A stretch of DNA of 64,000 nucleotides from the NCBI GenBank assembly GCA_947492375.1, contig CANLMI010000001.1:1-64000 (forward strand), written 5' to 3'. Made by a program: the position numbers and the translations under genes. The stretch is from an uncultured Kordiimonas sp. (GTDB taxonomy: Bacteria; Pseudomonadota; Alphaproteobacteria; Sphingomonadales; Kordiimonadaceae). Positions 26,629-35,484 of this stretch are shown piece by piece. The notes below the pieces were generated by a model that made no database searches, was not told the origin of the DNA, and worked only from the letters and a program-made list of their open reading frames with translations. The number at the start of each line of letters is the position of its first letter. Position 1 is the first letter of the stretch.

Positions 26629-29600
26629 TTACCTGATTTCGCTTTCAGGTTTGCCGTGCCAGTAGAACGGTCTGGTTTTACGCTCGCCCGTGACTTCCTC
26701 ATTTAATGTGTTTGCATCAAACAGGCGGCCGTTGATCATAACTTTCTCAACCTTGTCGCTCTCACGGATATCATTCAGCGGATTGCCGTCGATGATCACT
26801 AGGTCTGCGAGCTTACCAACCTCCAGTGACCCAATATCCTTCGACATGCCAAATTGTTTGGCCGGGTTAATAGTTGCTGTTTTGAGCGCTTCCATTGGGC
26901 TCATGCCGCCGCGTGCAAAGCTCCACATTTCCCAGTGAGAGCCAAGCCCTTCACGCTGGCCGTGGGCACCGATATGAACGCTCACACCTTCGTCCATGAG
27001 CTGTTTCGCAAGGGCTGCGTTCTCATCATCACCGTAATCAGCCTCTGGCGCACGCTGACGGCGCACCGAACGCGGTTGTAGAACGCGCGGTGGTACAAAC
27101 TTGGACAGGATCGGGTGTTTCCAGACCTCGGTATTATCATACCAATAATCTTCCCCGCGCACGCCGCCGTAGGCAACGACGAGGGTAGGAGTGAAACCAA
27201 CATCGGTCTGCGGCCAGAACTCGATCACATCCTCGTAAATATGCTGGTTCGGCAGCGTGTGTTCGATGCTGGTGTTGCCGTCCACAACCATATTCATATC
27301 CATATGGTATAAGGACCCGCCTTCTGCGACCACCATCATACCCTCGCGGCGTGCTGCATCCACAACCTGCTGGCGCTGGTCACGGCGGGGTTGGTTATAG
27401 TTTTTCACACTGATCGCGCCTTGTGCCTTCAGGCGGCGGATGTGGGAAAGCGCGTCATCGATACTGTCAATTGGCGCCCAGATCGTTGTTTTGGCACCGT
27501 ATACAATCTCGGCCGTTGAATAAATCCGGGGGCCAAGCGTGACGCCCGCGCGGGCATATTCGCTCGCGGCAAACACAAGGTTCGCCCGGCTTGATGGATC
27601 ATGCACTGTCGTTACACCAAGTGCTAAGTGCGCAAGTGTTGACCAGTTTTGTTTCGGGATAATATTGCCCGTACCGTATGGCCCGTGGGCATGAATATCA
27701 ATGATACCCGGAATGATGGTTTTACCTGCGGCATCAACGGTTTTGGCGTCAGACGGGATGTTAACATTGTCGGCGCTTCCAATCGCTTCGATCCGGTTAT
27801 CACGGATAAGGATAACGCCGTTTTCAATCACTTGGTCACTATCGTTCATAGTGGCGATACGTGCGCCTGTGATCGCGGTTAAGCCATTTGGCTTATCGGC
27901 GTTTGCAGTGATTGAAATATCAACGCCGGTTTCAGGTTTTTTAAAGTCATCCTTATAGGCATCTGCAACCGCGACAGACTTCATCGTCGGGCCGAGCGAC
28001 CAATGAACGCTTTTACCATCCTCAGACCAGCCCAGATATATCCCGCCGTCTTGGCTGAGGCGCTTAACGGGCAGGTTACCGCCTTTCGGGTTTAGTTTAA
28101 TTGCCTTACCAGTTGTCGGCAGCGGCGAGACGAAAACCTGATAGTTTTCGCGCCATGTTACCCAGTCACCCTTTGGAGAGACGAGCATATCTGTCGCCTG
28201 CGCGCTTGTTGCAATATCCCGCTTATCATTGCCGTTTGCATTGACAGAGAAAAGGGTGGTTTTATTGGGTGCCCGTGTGATCGCATATATGCGTCCGTCT
28301 GCCCCGAAGTGTGGCTGGTTACCGCTTTCAGTCACGAAGGTAGACGTGCCCCCCTTAGCAGGCATCGTATAAATACCCGGTTTTTGACCCCAATCTGGAT
28401 TCAAAAGCCGCCCGCCTGTGCGCTTGCGGTATAAAAGAGTGTCGCCGTCAGCCGATATTGACAGGTCAACATAATGGCCTTTCTCACGCGAGAGAATGGT
28501 TGATTTGCCGCCGCGTACGTTCACCCGTCTGACGGTGCCAAGCGCCTCATCATCCCATGTGGTGTAATAGATGCTGCGCCCGTCCTTTGACCAAACGGGG
28601 AACAGTTCAAAAACGTCATCCTTATCACGAGACGTTAAGCGGCGTGCCTTGCCGTCTTCGCCTTTGACGTAAAGTTTGCCGAGTGCTTCAAAAACAACTG
28701 ATTTGCCGTCCGGTGAAGGGCTTGCGAACCGAATCATCTTGGTTTTGAAGGTATCAGGCGCTACGTCCACATCAAACTTTGGTGGGGCATAGATCGTGCG
28801 GCTGTCCTTAACCGCGAACGGGATATCGGCGACGGTGTTTGACGTGATATCGATACGGTTTAATTTGCCTTTTGCCCAAAATACGATGGATTTGCTGTCT
28901 GGTGTCCAATCCATATTGGGGTACATGCCCTGAACGCCCCATGTTTCCTGCATATCCTGATCAACGCCTTGGTGGATCATGCGTTCTTCGCCTGATTTAA
29001 GGTCCATCAGGAAAAGCTTTGATTGTGCCCGCACGCGTTTGATATAGGCAATATATCGGCCGTCTGGTGAAGGTGTTGGGCGAACAGCGCCGCCGGGACC
29101 ACCAACAACATTATCAATCTCGCCTGTTTTCAGGTCAACTTTTCGGATATGGAAGATTTGTTTGTTACTATCCTGTGCATAAATAAAGGTATTACCCGGT
29201 GTTGCATTCTGGGTGTAATAAATCGCATTGCCGTCTGGTGTGAACATTGGTTCACCCAGCTCTTTTTGGTATTGCTCGTTCGGGCGTTTAACAACCTGCA
29301 CACCGTTGCCGCCGTCGATGTGATACAGCCATATCTCGCCAGTGCCGAGCGACCTTGCGGTGGTGAAATGCTTGCGCGCGGCGATATAATTACCGTCGGG
29401 TGACCATGTTGGGTTATTTAAGAGACGAAAGCTTTCCTTTGTGATCTGTTTGGCATCAGAGCCATCAACATTCATTACCCAGATATTGTCGCCGCCTGCG
29501 CGGTCGGATGTGAAGGCGATTTTAGACCCATCGGGCGAGAACCTTGGCTGCATATCCCATGCAACACCCGATGATATATTCTCGGCCTTACCGCCTGTGA

Positions 29601-29901
29601 TCGGCATACGGTAAATATCACCCAAAAGATCAAACACAATCCATTTGCCGTCAGGGCTGACATCCAAACTCATCCATGTGCCGGATGTAACGTCTATATC
29701 AACAGTGGTGCCTTCAACCGACAAGGGTGGGGTATTCACTGTCCAGGTTTCTTTATCTGCCTTGTCATTATCCAGGGCGTTTATTGCGCCCGATAAACCG
29801 AACAGTGCAGAAGTGCCCAACAGACCTGCGATAGAAACGGATTTTAAAGTGTTTTGGAGTGTCTTTTTATAGTGCTGATTTAATGGTTGTTTATGTGCCA
29901 T
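26629..29901 (-). CDS. Exported amidohydrolase fused to a TolB-like propeller
   Basis: Protein of 1090 aa with an N-terminal signal (about 20-45), a PD40/TolB-type beta-propeller (about 60-650; repeated SPDG motifs such as VSPDGKWIVFDLLGD, FSPDGSKIAFTSDRAGG, TPSPDGRYIAYIK) and a C-terminal amidohydrolase (about 665-1070). Metal-site motifs include DIHAHGPYG, VKNYNQ (possible carboxylated Lys), IEHTLPN and HIGAHGQ; the end motif GSLEVGKLADLVIIDGNPL is typical. Relatives in alphaproteobacteria and bacteroidetes are annotated as exported peptidase-like or imidazolonepropionase-like hydrolases; the substrate is unknown. ATG 29901 has GGGAGGG upstream. It is a single gene with its own terminator at 26575. 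Confidence 0.9.
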   Translation of the reverse strand: MAHKQPLNQHYKKTLQNTLKSVSIAGLLGTSALFGLSGAINALDNDKADKETWTVNTPPLSVEGTTVDIDVTSGTWMSLDVSPDGKWIVFDLLGDIYRMPITGGKAENISSGVAWDMQPRFSPDGSKIAFTSDRAGGDNIWVMNVDGSDAKQITKESFRLLNNPTWSPDGNYIAARKHFTTARSLGTGEIWLYHIDGGNGVQVVKRPNEQYQKELGEPMFTPDGNAIYYTQNATPGNTFIYAQDSNKQIFHIRKVDLKTGEIDNVVGGPGGAVRPTPSPDGRYIAYIKRVRAQSKLFLMDLKSGEERMIHQGVDQDMQETWGVQGMYPNMDWTPDSKSIVFWAKGKLNRIDITSNTVADIPFAVKDSRTIYAPPKFDVDVAPDTFKTKMIRFASPSPDGKSVVFEALGKLYVKGEDGKARRLTSRDKDDVFELFPVWSKDGRSIYYTTWDDEALGTVRRVNVRGGKSTILSREKGHYVDLSISADGDTLLYRKRTGGRLLNPDWGQKPGIYTMPAKGGTSTFVTESGNQPHFGADGRIYAITRAPNKTTLFSVNANGNDKRDIATSAQATDMLVSPKGDWVTWRENYQVFVSPLPTTGKAIKLNPKGGNLPVKRLSQDGGIYLGWSEDGKSVHWSLGPTMKSVAVADAYKDDFKKPETGVDISITANADKPNGLTAITGARIATMNDSDQVIENGVILIRDNRIEAIGSADNVNIPSDAKTVDAAGKTIIPGIIDIHAHGPYGTGNIIPKQNWSTLAHLALGVTTVHDPSSRANLVFAASEYARAGVTLGPRIYSTAEIVYGAKTTIWAPIDSIDDALSHIRRLKAQGAISVKNYNQPRRDQRQQVVDAARREGMMVVAEGGSLYHMDMNMVVDGNTSIEHTLPNQHIYEDVIEFWPQTDVGFTPTLVVAYGGVRGEDYWYDNTEVWKHPILSKFVPPRVLQPRSVRRQRAPEADYGDDENAALAKQLMDEGVSVHIGAHGQREGLGSHWEMWSFARGGMSPMEALKTATINPAKQFGMSKDIGSLEVGKLADLVIIDGNPLNDIRESDKVEKVMINGRLFDANTLNEEVTGERKTRPFYWHGKPESEIR

Positions 29902-30262
29902 GATTTTGCCCTCCCATCATGTGCCATCGTATCAATAAGTATACTTGATCAATATAATCATTGTAATTTGTAAGACCCCATCTCTGAAATATAGAGTAAA
30001 GATGCGCCTGCTTACTCGCAAGTGTTCTTTAAACTTTCGCTGACCCTTAGCAATTGGGGCTGGAATGTGGCGGGCTTTGCGATGAATTGTGCAAAAAATG
30101 AGGTAGACGCTATTGAATAATATTTTCACTGCCCTACATTAGAAGTGTAGCAAGCAGACGGGTAAAAAAACAAATAAAAACCTGCATAAAAATGCCGCTA
30201 CTGCGACGAACTTAGACAGCAAACTGGTTAATAAAATACGCAAAAATGCGAGTGTTAGCCAA
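29902..30262. other. Non-coding stretch with a dispersed-repeat copy
   Basis: Intergenic DNA between the amidohydrolase start and the weak ORF at 30263. It includes AATTGGGGCTGGAATGTGG (30052-30070), which matches 49691-49709 at 18 of 19 bases, and a small hairpin CTACA-TTAGAAG-TGTAG near 30133-30149. No credible gene was found. Confidence 0.5.
30052..30070. repeat. 19-bp dispersed repeat, copy 1
   Basis: AATTGGGGCTGGAATGTGG; copy 2 with one mismatch is at 49691-49709. Both copies lie in non-coding DNA. Confidence 0.6.
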
Positions 30263-30472
30263 ATGAAAATACCATCGGTGAAAATGGAACATCACCAACA
30301 CCAGATGGCTAAAGCGAGGATGAAAAAGATGTTTACGAATTTTATGGCAGCAACCCATCAAACTACACCAACAGCCGTTGTAATGAAGGGTGCAGAAGCT
30401 CAAAGCACAAGTTTCACAGGTAGTACACGCGTAATACGGCGCAACCGCCGATATAACCGACTGAGCAGGTAA
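30263..30472 (+). CDS. Doubtful short basic ORF
   Basis: A 69-codon frame encodes a basic, Met-, His- and Gln-rich product (starting MKIPSVKMEHHQHQMAK, ending RRNRRYNRLSR). The same frame is open upstream as far as 30143, 109 codons in all, but without a standard start codon. The SD is poor. A 6-bp hairpin, CTGAGC-AGGTAA-GCTCAG, covers the stop (30460-30477). It may be a decayed gene, a small basic protein, or chance. No family is recognised. Confidence 0.25.
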   Translation: MKIPSVKMEHHQHQMAKARMKKMFTNFMAATHQTTPTAVVMKGAEAQSTSFTGSTRVIRRNRRYNRLSR

Positions 30473-30479
30473 GCTCAGA

Positions 30480-30837
30480 TATTTGAGGGTGTGTTCCCTG
30501 AAATAAAAGATTTGGATTTGCTTCGATCCTAAAAATAAGAGCCCCCTTACTTTTATTCTATCTTATCAAGCAAATCCCGGCCGGGCCAGTTGTGGTCAAA
30601 TCCCTGACCCTAGCCCCTTATTGATTACAATAGCCCGGCTCCTTTATTTCTCTAGTTCTTTTATTACTAATGTGAATATTTCCCCGAACTGAATTCCCTA
30701 GGCACATCAAGCAGCCAAGTTTTGTGTCTAATAATGATAAGCCTAAGCGAACTCCCAAGGTTGAAAAGGCAAGATGAGTATTCAATTTCTGACCCCACCA
30801 GGTCTTGCACTGCGCTCCCAACGCAGTGCTTTTTTTT
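30480..30837 (+). ncRNA. Candidate non-coding RNA ending in an orphan terminator
   Basis: No protein gene precedes the strong plus-strand terminator at 30807, so some RNA must end there. The 330 bases before it contain the palindrome CCCGGCCGGG (30576-30585), hairpin GGTCA-AATCCC-TGACC (30594-30609) and hairpin GACC-CCACCA-GGTC (30791-30804). No SRP, tmRNA, RNase P or 6S signature is evident. The 5' end is arbitrary. Alternatively the terminator belongs to the weak ORF at 30263. Confidence 0.3.
30807..30837 (+). terminator. Strong intrinsic terminator
   Basis: GCACTGCG-CTCCCAA-CGCAGTGC followed by eight T residues. It acts only on the plus strand and shields pgi from upstream transcription. 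Confidence 0.93.
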
Positions 30838-30915
30838 GTCATTGAAATATAAATTAAGCGCTTTAGTGTAACGACAGTAAAAATAACATTACGGTTGAAG
30901 AAATAAGGCCCTGCA

Positions 30916-32547
30916 ATGACAAAAACACCAATCGAATATGCTGAATGGACCACCCTGAAAACTCATGCACAGGATATGAAAAAGCATACATTGGCGGGGC
31001 ATTTTGCAAATAATCCAGCGCGGCAGGAAGAGCTCACCAAAACTGTTGATATGCTGAGGTTTGATTATTCGAAAAACCATATAACATCTGAAACACTTGC
31101 GCTTTTCAAGACTTACAGTGAAGCGGTTGGCCTAAATGATTTGCGGGGTAAATTGCTGGGCGGCGAGGTTGTGAACCAATCTGAAAACAGGCCTGCACTT
31201 CATACAGCGCTTCGTGCCCGCGATCCTATTGTTTCAAGTGGCGGCGAACCCGTCGCGGAGCGTGTTCGCAGTGAGCGAGCCAAGTTGTTTGATGTTGCAG
31301 GCAAGTTACGTGCTGGTGAAATCGTGGCGGCGGACGGTGCGCCTTTCAAGCATATTATTTTCCTTGGTATTGGTGGCTCTTCACTTGGGCCCGCACTGTT
31401 AATGAAAGCGCTCGGGTATTCCAACACATCGGCTTTCGATGTTCATATCGTCTCGAATATCGATGGGCATGCCTTGATGCCTGTGCTGGATGCTTGTGAA
31501 GCTGCGCGAACGCTTTTGATCGTAGCGTCCAAAACCTTTACAACCACAGAAACACTAACGAACGCTGATACTGTTCGCCGTTGGATGAAGGACGCGGGTG
31601 TTAGTGATTTAAATGCGCACCTGATGGGGGTAACGGCAGCACCTGAAAAGGCGAAAGAATACGGTGTGCCAGCTGATAATGTTTTGCCATTTGCCGAATG
31701 GGTTGGCGGTAGATATTCGCTTTGGTCAGCGATCAGTGCCCCTGTTGTGTTTGCATACGGCGCACAAGTATTTGAAGAGTTTTTAGCAGGCGCTGATGCC
31801 GTTGATCAGCATTTTGCCAAAGCGCCGTTTGAAGATAATATTCCGATCCTGTCTGCATGCCTGGATGTTTGGTATACAAACTTTTGGGATGCACAAACCC
31901 GTGGGCTTTTTGTTTATGATGACCGGTTGGGATTACTGCCTGATTATTTGCAGCAGTTGGAAACCGAGAGCAACGGCAAGGACCGCACACAAGACGGCCA
32001 AGACGTTACATGGCAGACATCACCTATCCTCTGGGGCGGTGTTGGAACTGATTGCCAGCATTCGGTGTTTCAATTGATGCATCAGGGCACGCATTTGGTT
32101 CCGGTTGAATTCATTGGTACCAAGAATGCAGACCATACTGAGAGCCTGCATCACCGTAAACTACTCGCGAATATGTTCGCACAGTCGGCTGCCTTAATGC
32201 GGGGCCGCAGTGTTGAGGAAGCGACAGAAAAACTGATAGCAAAAGGTGTGAACAGTGACACGCTTGATCATCTCGCAGCCTCTAAAAGCTTCCGCGGGGA
32301 CAGACCATCAACAACAATTTTGCTAGAGCGCCTAACACCGCGGGCACTTGGTAATTTGATCGCATTTTATGAGCATAAAACATTTGTTGCCGGCATGCTT
32401 GTGGGTATTAATCCGTATGACCAGATGGGTGTTGAATTGGGTAAAGAATTAGCGACAGAGCTTGAGGGGGTGATCGCGGGTGATACTGCGCTGCCTGAAG
32501 GGTATGACGCTTCGACAAAGGCACTGATAGACTATCTCCAGAGTTGA
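30916..32547 (+). CDS. pgi: Glucose-6-phosphate isomerase
   Basis: Cytoplasmic aldose-ketose isomerase of 543 aa interconverting glucose-6-phosphate and fructose-6-phosphate. Family motifs: LGIGGSSLGP (about 152-161), VASKTFTTTET, the PGI signature VGGRYSLWSAISAP, the catalytic Glu in QLETESNGK and His in DCQHSVFQLMHQGT, and the closing NPYDQMGVELGK. The length is that of the classical bacterial enzyme. ATG 30916 has TAAGG upstream. It is monocistronic between the orphan terminator and the TIR-TPR gene. Confidence 0.97.
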   Translation: MTKTPIEYAEWTTLKTHAQDMKKHTLAGHFANNPARQEELTKTVDMLRFDYSKNHITSETLALFKTYSEAVGLNDLRGKLLGGEVVNQSENRPALHTALRARDPIVSSGGEPVAERVRSERAKLFDVAGKLRAGEIVAADGAPFKHIIFLGIGGSSLGPALLMKALGYSNTSAFDVHIVSNIDGHALMPVLDACEAARTLLIVASKTFTTTETLTNADTVRRWMKDAGVSDLNAHLMGVTAAPEKAKEYGVPADNVLPFAEWVGGRYSLWSAISAPVVFAYGAQVFEEFLAGADAVDQHFAKAPFEDNIPILSACLDVWYTNFWDAQTRGLFVYDDRLGLLPDYLQQLETESNGKDRTQDGQDVTWQTSPILWGGVGTDCQHSVFQLMHQGTHLVPVEFIGTKNADHTESLHHRKLLANMFAQSAALMRGRSVEEATEKLIAKGVNSDTLDHLAASKSFRGDRPSTTILLERLTPRALGNLIAFYEHKTFVAGMLVGINPYDQMGVELGKELATELEGVIAGDTALPEGYDASTKALIDYLQS

Positions 32548-32611
32548 TATATCGAAGTCGTATATCGACGTTTCAGCGAGTTTTGTTTTGAATGAATGAG
32601 TAAAGATTTCG

Positions 32612-34837
32612 GTGCCTGCGGATAAAAATTTTAAGTATAAAGCCTTTATGAGTTACAGCCACAAAGACCGCATCTGGTCCGAATGGCTTCATAAAAAACT
32701 CGAAGGTTACCGCCTGCCGAAAGCCTTGCGTCAAAATCGATTAGATGCGGGGTTGGATGCAGGTAAGCTCAATCCGATTTTTCGTGACCGTGAGGAATTG
32801 CCAGCTCATGAAAATATGACTGATAAAATTTTGGAGGCAATTAAAGCATCTGAGTTTTTGGTGGTTGTGTGTTCGCCTCATGCTGTGAAGTCATTAATGG
32901 TGAATGAGGAAATTCGAGAGTTTCGAAGGCTAAACGGGAATAAAAATATTCTGTGTTTGATCACATCCGGGGAACCGAATGTTTTCAACGTAAATTCGCT
33001 CGATAAAGATGGTGAATTACTGAAACTCTCTGATGATGCATGTTTTCCTTCTGCATTATTTGAAACCAGTGTTCAGCATATTGGATTGCCTGATCAGCCA
33101 TCAGACCCGTTGGCCGCAGACGTAAGACCTGAGGGCGACGGCAAGCGAAACGCATACCTAAAAATTGCTGCCGGGGTGCTCGGCGTAAATCTGGGTGAGT
33201 TGGTGCGCCGTGATTTTGTTAAACGACAACGACAAATAACTGCGGCACTTTTGTTGTCGGTTGGTATTTCCGGGGCAATGGGTTGGCTCGCGTGGACGGC
33301 AATCAATGAGAGTAAACGCGCTGAAGAGCAACAAATACAAGCGGAACAATTCGCTAACTATTTCGCTGAAATTTTATATACTGAAGTGCCAAAGACAGGC
33401 CGGTATGACCTTATGCATGGGGTGGTAAGACGACTCCGTGAATACTACGACAACCTTGAAGTTTCCTCGTTAAACAATTTGTACAGAAAAGGTTGGGCCT
33501 ATAATAGAATTGGACATATTCTTAACACTCATGATCAACGTCAGGATTATACAGCATTACAACTCGAAGCAATTAACATTGCTAATGTGTTGGTGGAAGA
33601 CGATCCAGATAACATTGATTATCTCTATTTAAAGGCAAAATCTCATGGTTCGATGGCGCAGACGATTACTTGGCGAGGGCAACCTGAGCAGGCAATTGAG
33701 CATGGATTAATAGAAAAGAGAGTGTTGCATCAGTTACTCCAGAAAGAACCTGTCAATGTTGAGTGGTTAGAAAGTTTAGGGACATCGTATACTATCTCTG
33801 GTCTGTCTTATTTGCGAAATTTGGAGAATGTGGAAGCTGCGGAACAAGATTATCGTAAGGCATTAGAAATAAGATCGCGTGTGGCTAAGTTGCCAAACAA
33901 AACTATAATGGCGAATAATTTGCTGGGTGCTGCTTATGGAAATATATCGAAAGTGTACGGTGTAAAAGGACCTCAGCAGAGTATGGAGAAATATGCTATC
34001 TTTTCTGTCGATACGTTTCAAAAAAATTTCAATAATGATACCGCAAACCAAAATGCACGTTTTGTTCTTGCTAGAAGCGTAGAAGGTTTAGCTCATGCTA
34101 AGAACTTTGGCGGAGATATTGAAGCTACTTTTGAACATTATCTAATTTCGTATAATAGTTTAAAGTCTTTATTAAAGTTAAAACTTGGTAGCTCTCTTTG
34201 GGAGCACACATGTAATATAGTTGCTGTTGAATTTTCAAATGCTTTGATTTCAAATGGTCAGTACGATATCGCCCAAAATATATTGAAAGATCATGATACT
34301 TCCATCACTGCATATTATAATGGTGATGATGCAAAGAATTATCATATTTCTACTTTTTATTTTGCACGTCGCCTAGAAGCTTTGATGGCCTTCAAGAGGC
34401 GTAATTATATAGATGCTAAAGATAATTTGTTATTGATTCTGAATAAGTATGAAACAGATTTGACAGCTAACCTCTTGACTGTAAGTCGAATTGTTAATGC
34501 ATATACGTCAGCGTTTTTACTGTACGGCAAAATTCTGAGTACAGAGGGCGCACATGAGGAGGCGCGATCAGCTTGGCAAAAGGCTATCGATGTTTTTGGC
34601 AGTAATCTGCAATCCAAACGTATGGATATCCGTGCCAATATTGCGCAGATTTATATGGGGCTTGAAAATTATGAAAAGACACAAATGATTGTTGATGATT
34701 TACACGCACGTGGATACCGTGAAGTTAGTTATGTTCGCGCAATTGATGAAGCTATTAAAGCTGGGATAATTGTTGCCCCAAAAGGTTGGGTACGGGCGCC
34801 TGATCCTGTTGCAATTGACGTTGATTTAATATCATAA
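32612..34837 (+). CDS. TIR-TM-TPR protein 2
   Basis: The 741-aa protein has the same plan as those at 10651 and 51386: TIR_2 domain (about 8-130: YKAFMSYSHKD, IFRDREELPAH, LVVVCSPHAVKS), the post-TIR element DPLAADVRPEGDGKRN to LGELVRRDFVKRQ (about 165-206), a TM helix (about 209-230), a juxtamembrane helix ending GRYDLMHGVVRRLREYY and about 480 residues of TPR-like helices. In the WxxxE position Met96 replaces Trp and Glu100 is kept. It starts at GTG 32612 with only GAG as SD. G+C falls from 34/60 at 33121-33180 to 15/60 at 34141-34200, so the TPR half is far more AT-rich. It follows pgi by 64 bp, but functional linkage is unlikely. Role unknown; signalling or NAD hydrolysis possible. Confidence 0.87.
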   Translation: MPADKNFKYKAFMSYSHKDRIWSEWLHKKLEGYRLPKALRQNRLDAGLDAGKLNPIFRDREELPAHENMTDKILEAIKASEFLVVVCSPHAVKSLMVNEEIREFRRLNGNKNILCLITSGEPNVFNVNSLDKDGELLKLSDDACFPSALFETSVQHIGLPDQPSDPLAADVRPEGDGKRNAYLKIAAGVLGVNLGELVRRDFVKRQRQITAALLLSVGISGAMGWLAWTAINESKRAEEQQIQAEQFANYFAEILYTEVPKTGRYDLMHGVVRRLREYYDNLEVSSLNNLYRKGWAYNRIGHILNTHDQRQDYTALQLEAINIANVLVEDDPDNIDYLYLKAKSHGSMAQTITWRGQPEQAIEHGLIEKRVLHQLLQKEPVNVEWLESLGTSYTISGLSYLRNLENVEAAEQDYRKALEIRSRVAKLPNKTIMANNLLGAAYGNISKVYGVKGPQQSMEKYAIFSVDTFQKNFNNDTANQNARFVLARSVEGLAHAKNFGGDIEATFEHYLISYNSLKSLLKLKLGSSLWEHTCNIVAVEFSNALISNGQYDIAQNILKDHDTSITAYYNGDDAKNYHISTFYFARRLEALMAFKRRNYIDAKDNLLLILNKYETDLTANLLTVSRIVNAYTSAFLLYGKILSTEGAHEEARSAWQKAIDVFGSNLQSKRMDIRANIAQIYMGLENYEKTQMIVDDLHARGYREVSYVRAIDEAIKAGIIVAPKGWVRAPDPVAIDVDLIS

Positions 34838-34880
34838 CCATAGAGTAATTCGGGTTACTAAGTTTTCGGTTTTCTTGATA

Positions 34881-35354
34881 TTAAAACGCTAATCCTTCAT
34901 TTCGCTTCACTTCTTCCATCACCATATAGGTGTGGGTGCGGTCAACGCCTGGTAATGTGGAAATGGTTTCCCCCAAAAAACGTCGGTAATTTGACATGTT
35001 TTTTACGCGCACTTTCAAAAGATAGTCAAAGCCACCTGCAACCATATGGCATTCCTGAATCTCGGGCACGCGCCGGGTTGCTCGTTTAAACTCATCAAAC
35101 GTATCAGGATTGGTTTTAATGAGAGATACTTCAATAAAGGCGAGGATGGTTACGCCGAGTTTTTCAGGGTTCAAACGCGCCCTGTACCCCTCTATATAGC
35201 CTGTTGCCTCAAGCCGTTTTACGCGCTCCAGGCAAGGGGTGGGTGAAAGGCCAACAAGTTCGGAGAGTTCCACATTTGATATTCGACCCGAATTTTGAAG
35301 CGTGCTCAGGATCTTGCGGTCGATACTATCAAGTTTTGGTTCTTTTTCTTTCAT
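34881..35354 (-). CDS. Lrp/AsnC-family regulator, probably of putA
   Basis: Transcription factor of 157 aa: helix-turn-helix at about 10-60 (DSIDRKILSTLQNSGRIS, then VELSELVGLSPTPCLERVKR) and a RAM ligand-binding domain (about 70-150) with the VAGGFDYLLKVRVKN motif. It is divergent from putA with 130 bp between starts, the arrangement of PutR-type activators that respond to proline in alphaproteobacteria. Its length and sequence are normal for Lrp proteins. Proline response is inferred from position. Confidence 0.9.
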   Translation of the reverse strand: MKEKEPKLDSIDRKILSTLQNSGRISNVELSELVGLSPTPCLERVKRLEATGYIEGYRARLNPEKLGVTILAFIEVSLIKTNPDTFDEFKRATRRVPEIQECHMVAGGFDYLLKVRVKNMSNYRRFLGETISTLPGVDRTHTYMVMEEVKRNEGLAF

Positions 35355-35385
35355 TATAATATTCTGTTTATGTAAAAAAATCAGG

Positions 35386-35399
35386 ATAAAAGCTTTTAT
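35386..35399. promoter_or_regulatory. Perfect palindrome in the putA-regulator promoter region
   Basis: ATAAAAGCTTTTAT is a 14-bp perfect palindrome lying between the divergent start codons, in an AT-rich stretch typical of Lrp-type binding. It is a plausible operator for the Lrp-family protein. Confidence 0.45.
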
Positions 35400-35484
35400 A
35401 TTTTATAAATATAGCAACAAATATCCTGTTTAATCAAATATATTGGCTAAATATAAAATATTTGTTTTCAGGAGTGCTCGCAAA

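Noticed and set aside
30700-30725. SRP RNA because of GCAGCCAAG
   Set aside because: Only this short string matches; the preceding GGTCAGG...GGAAGG core of 4.5S RNA is absent.
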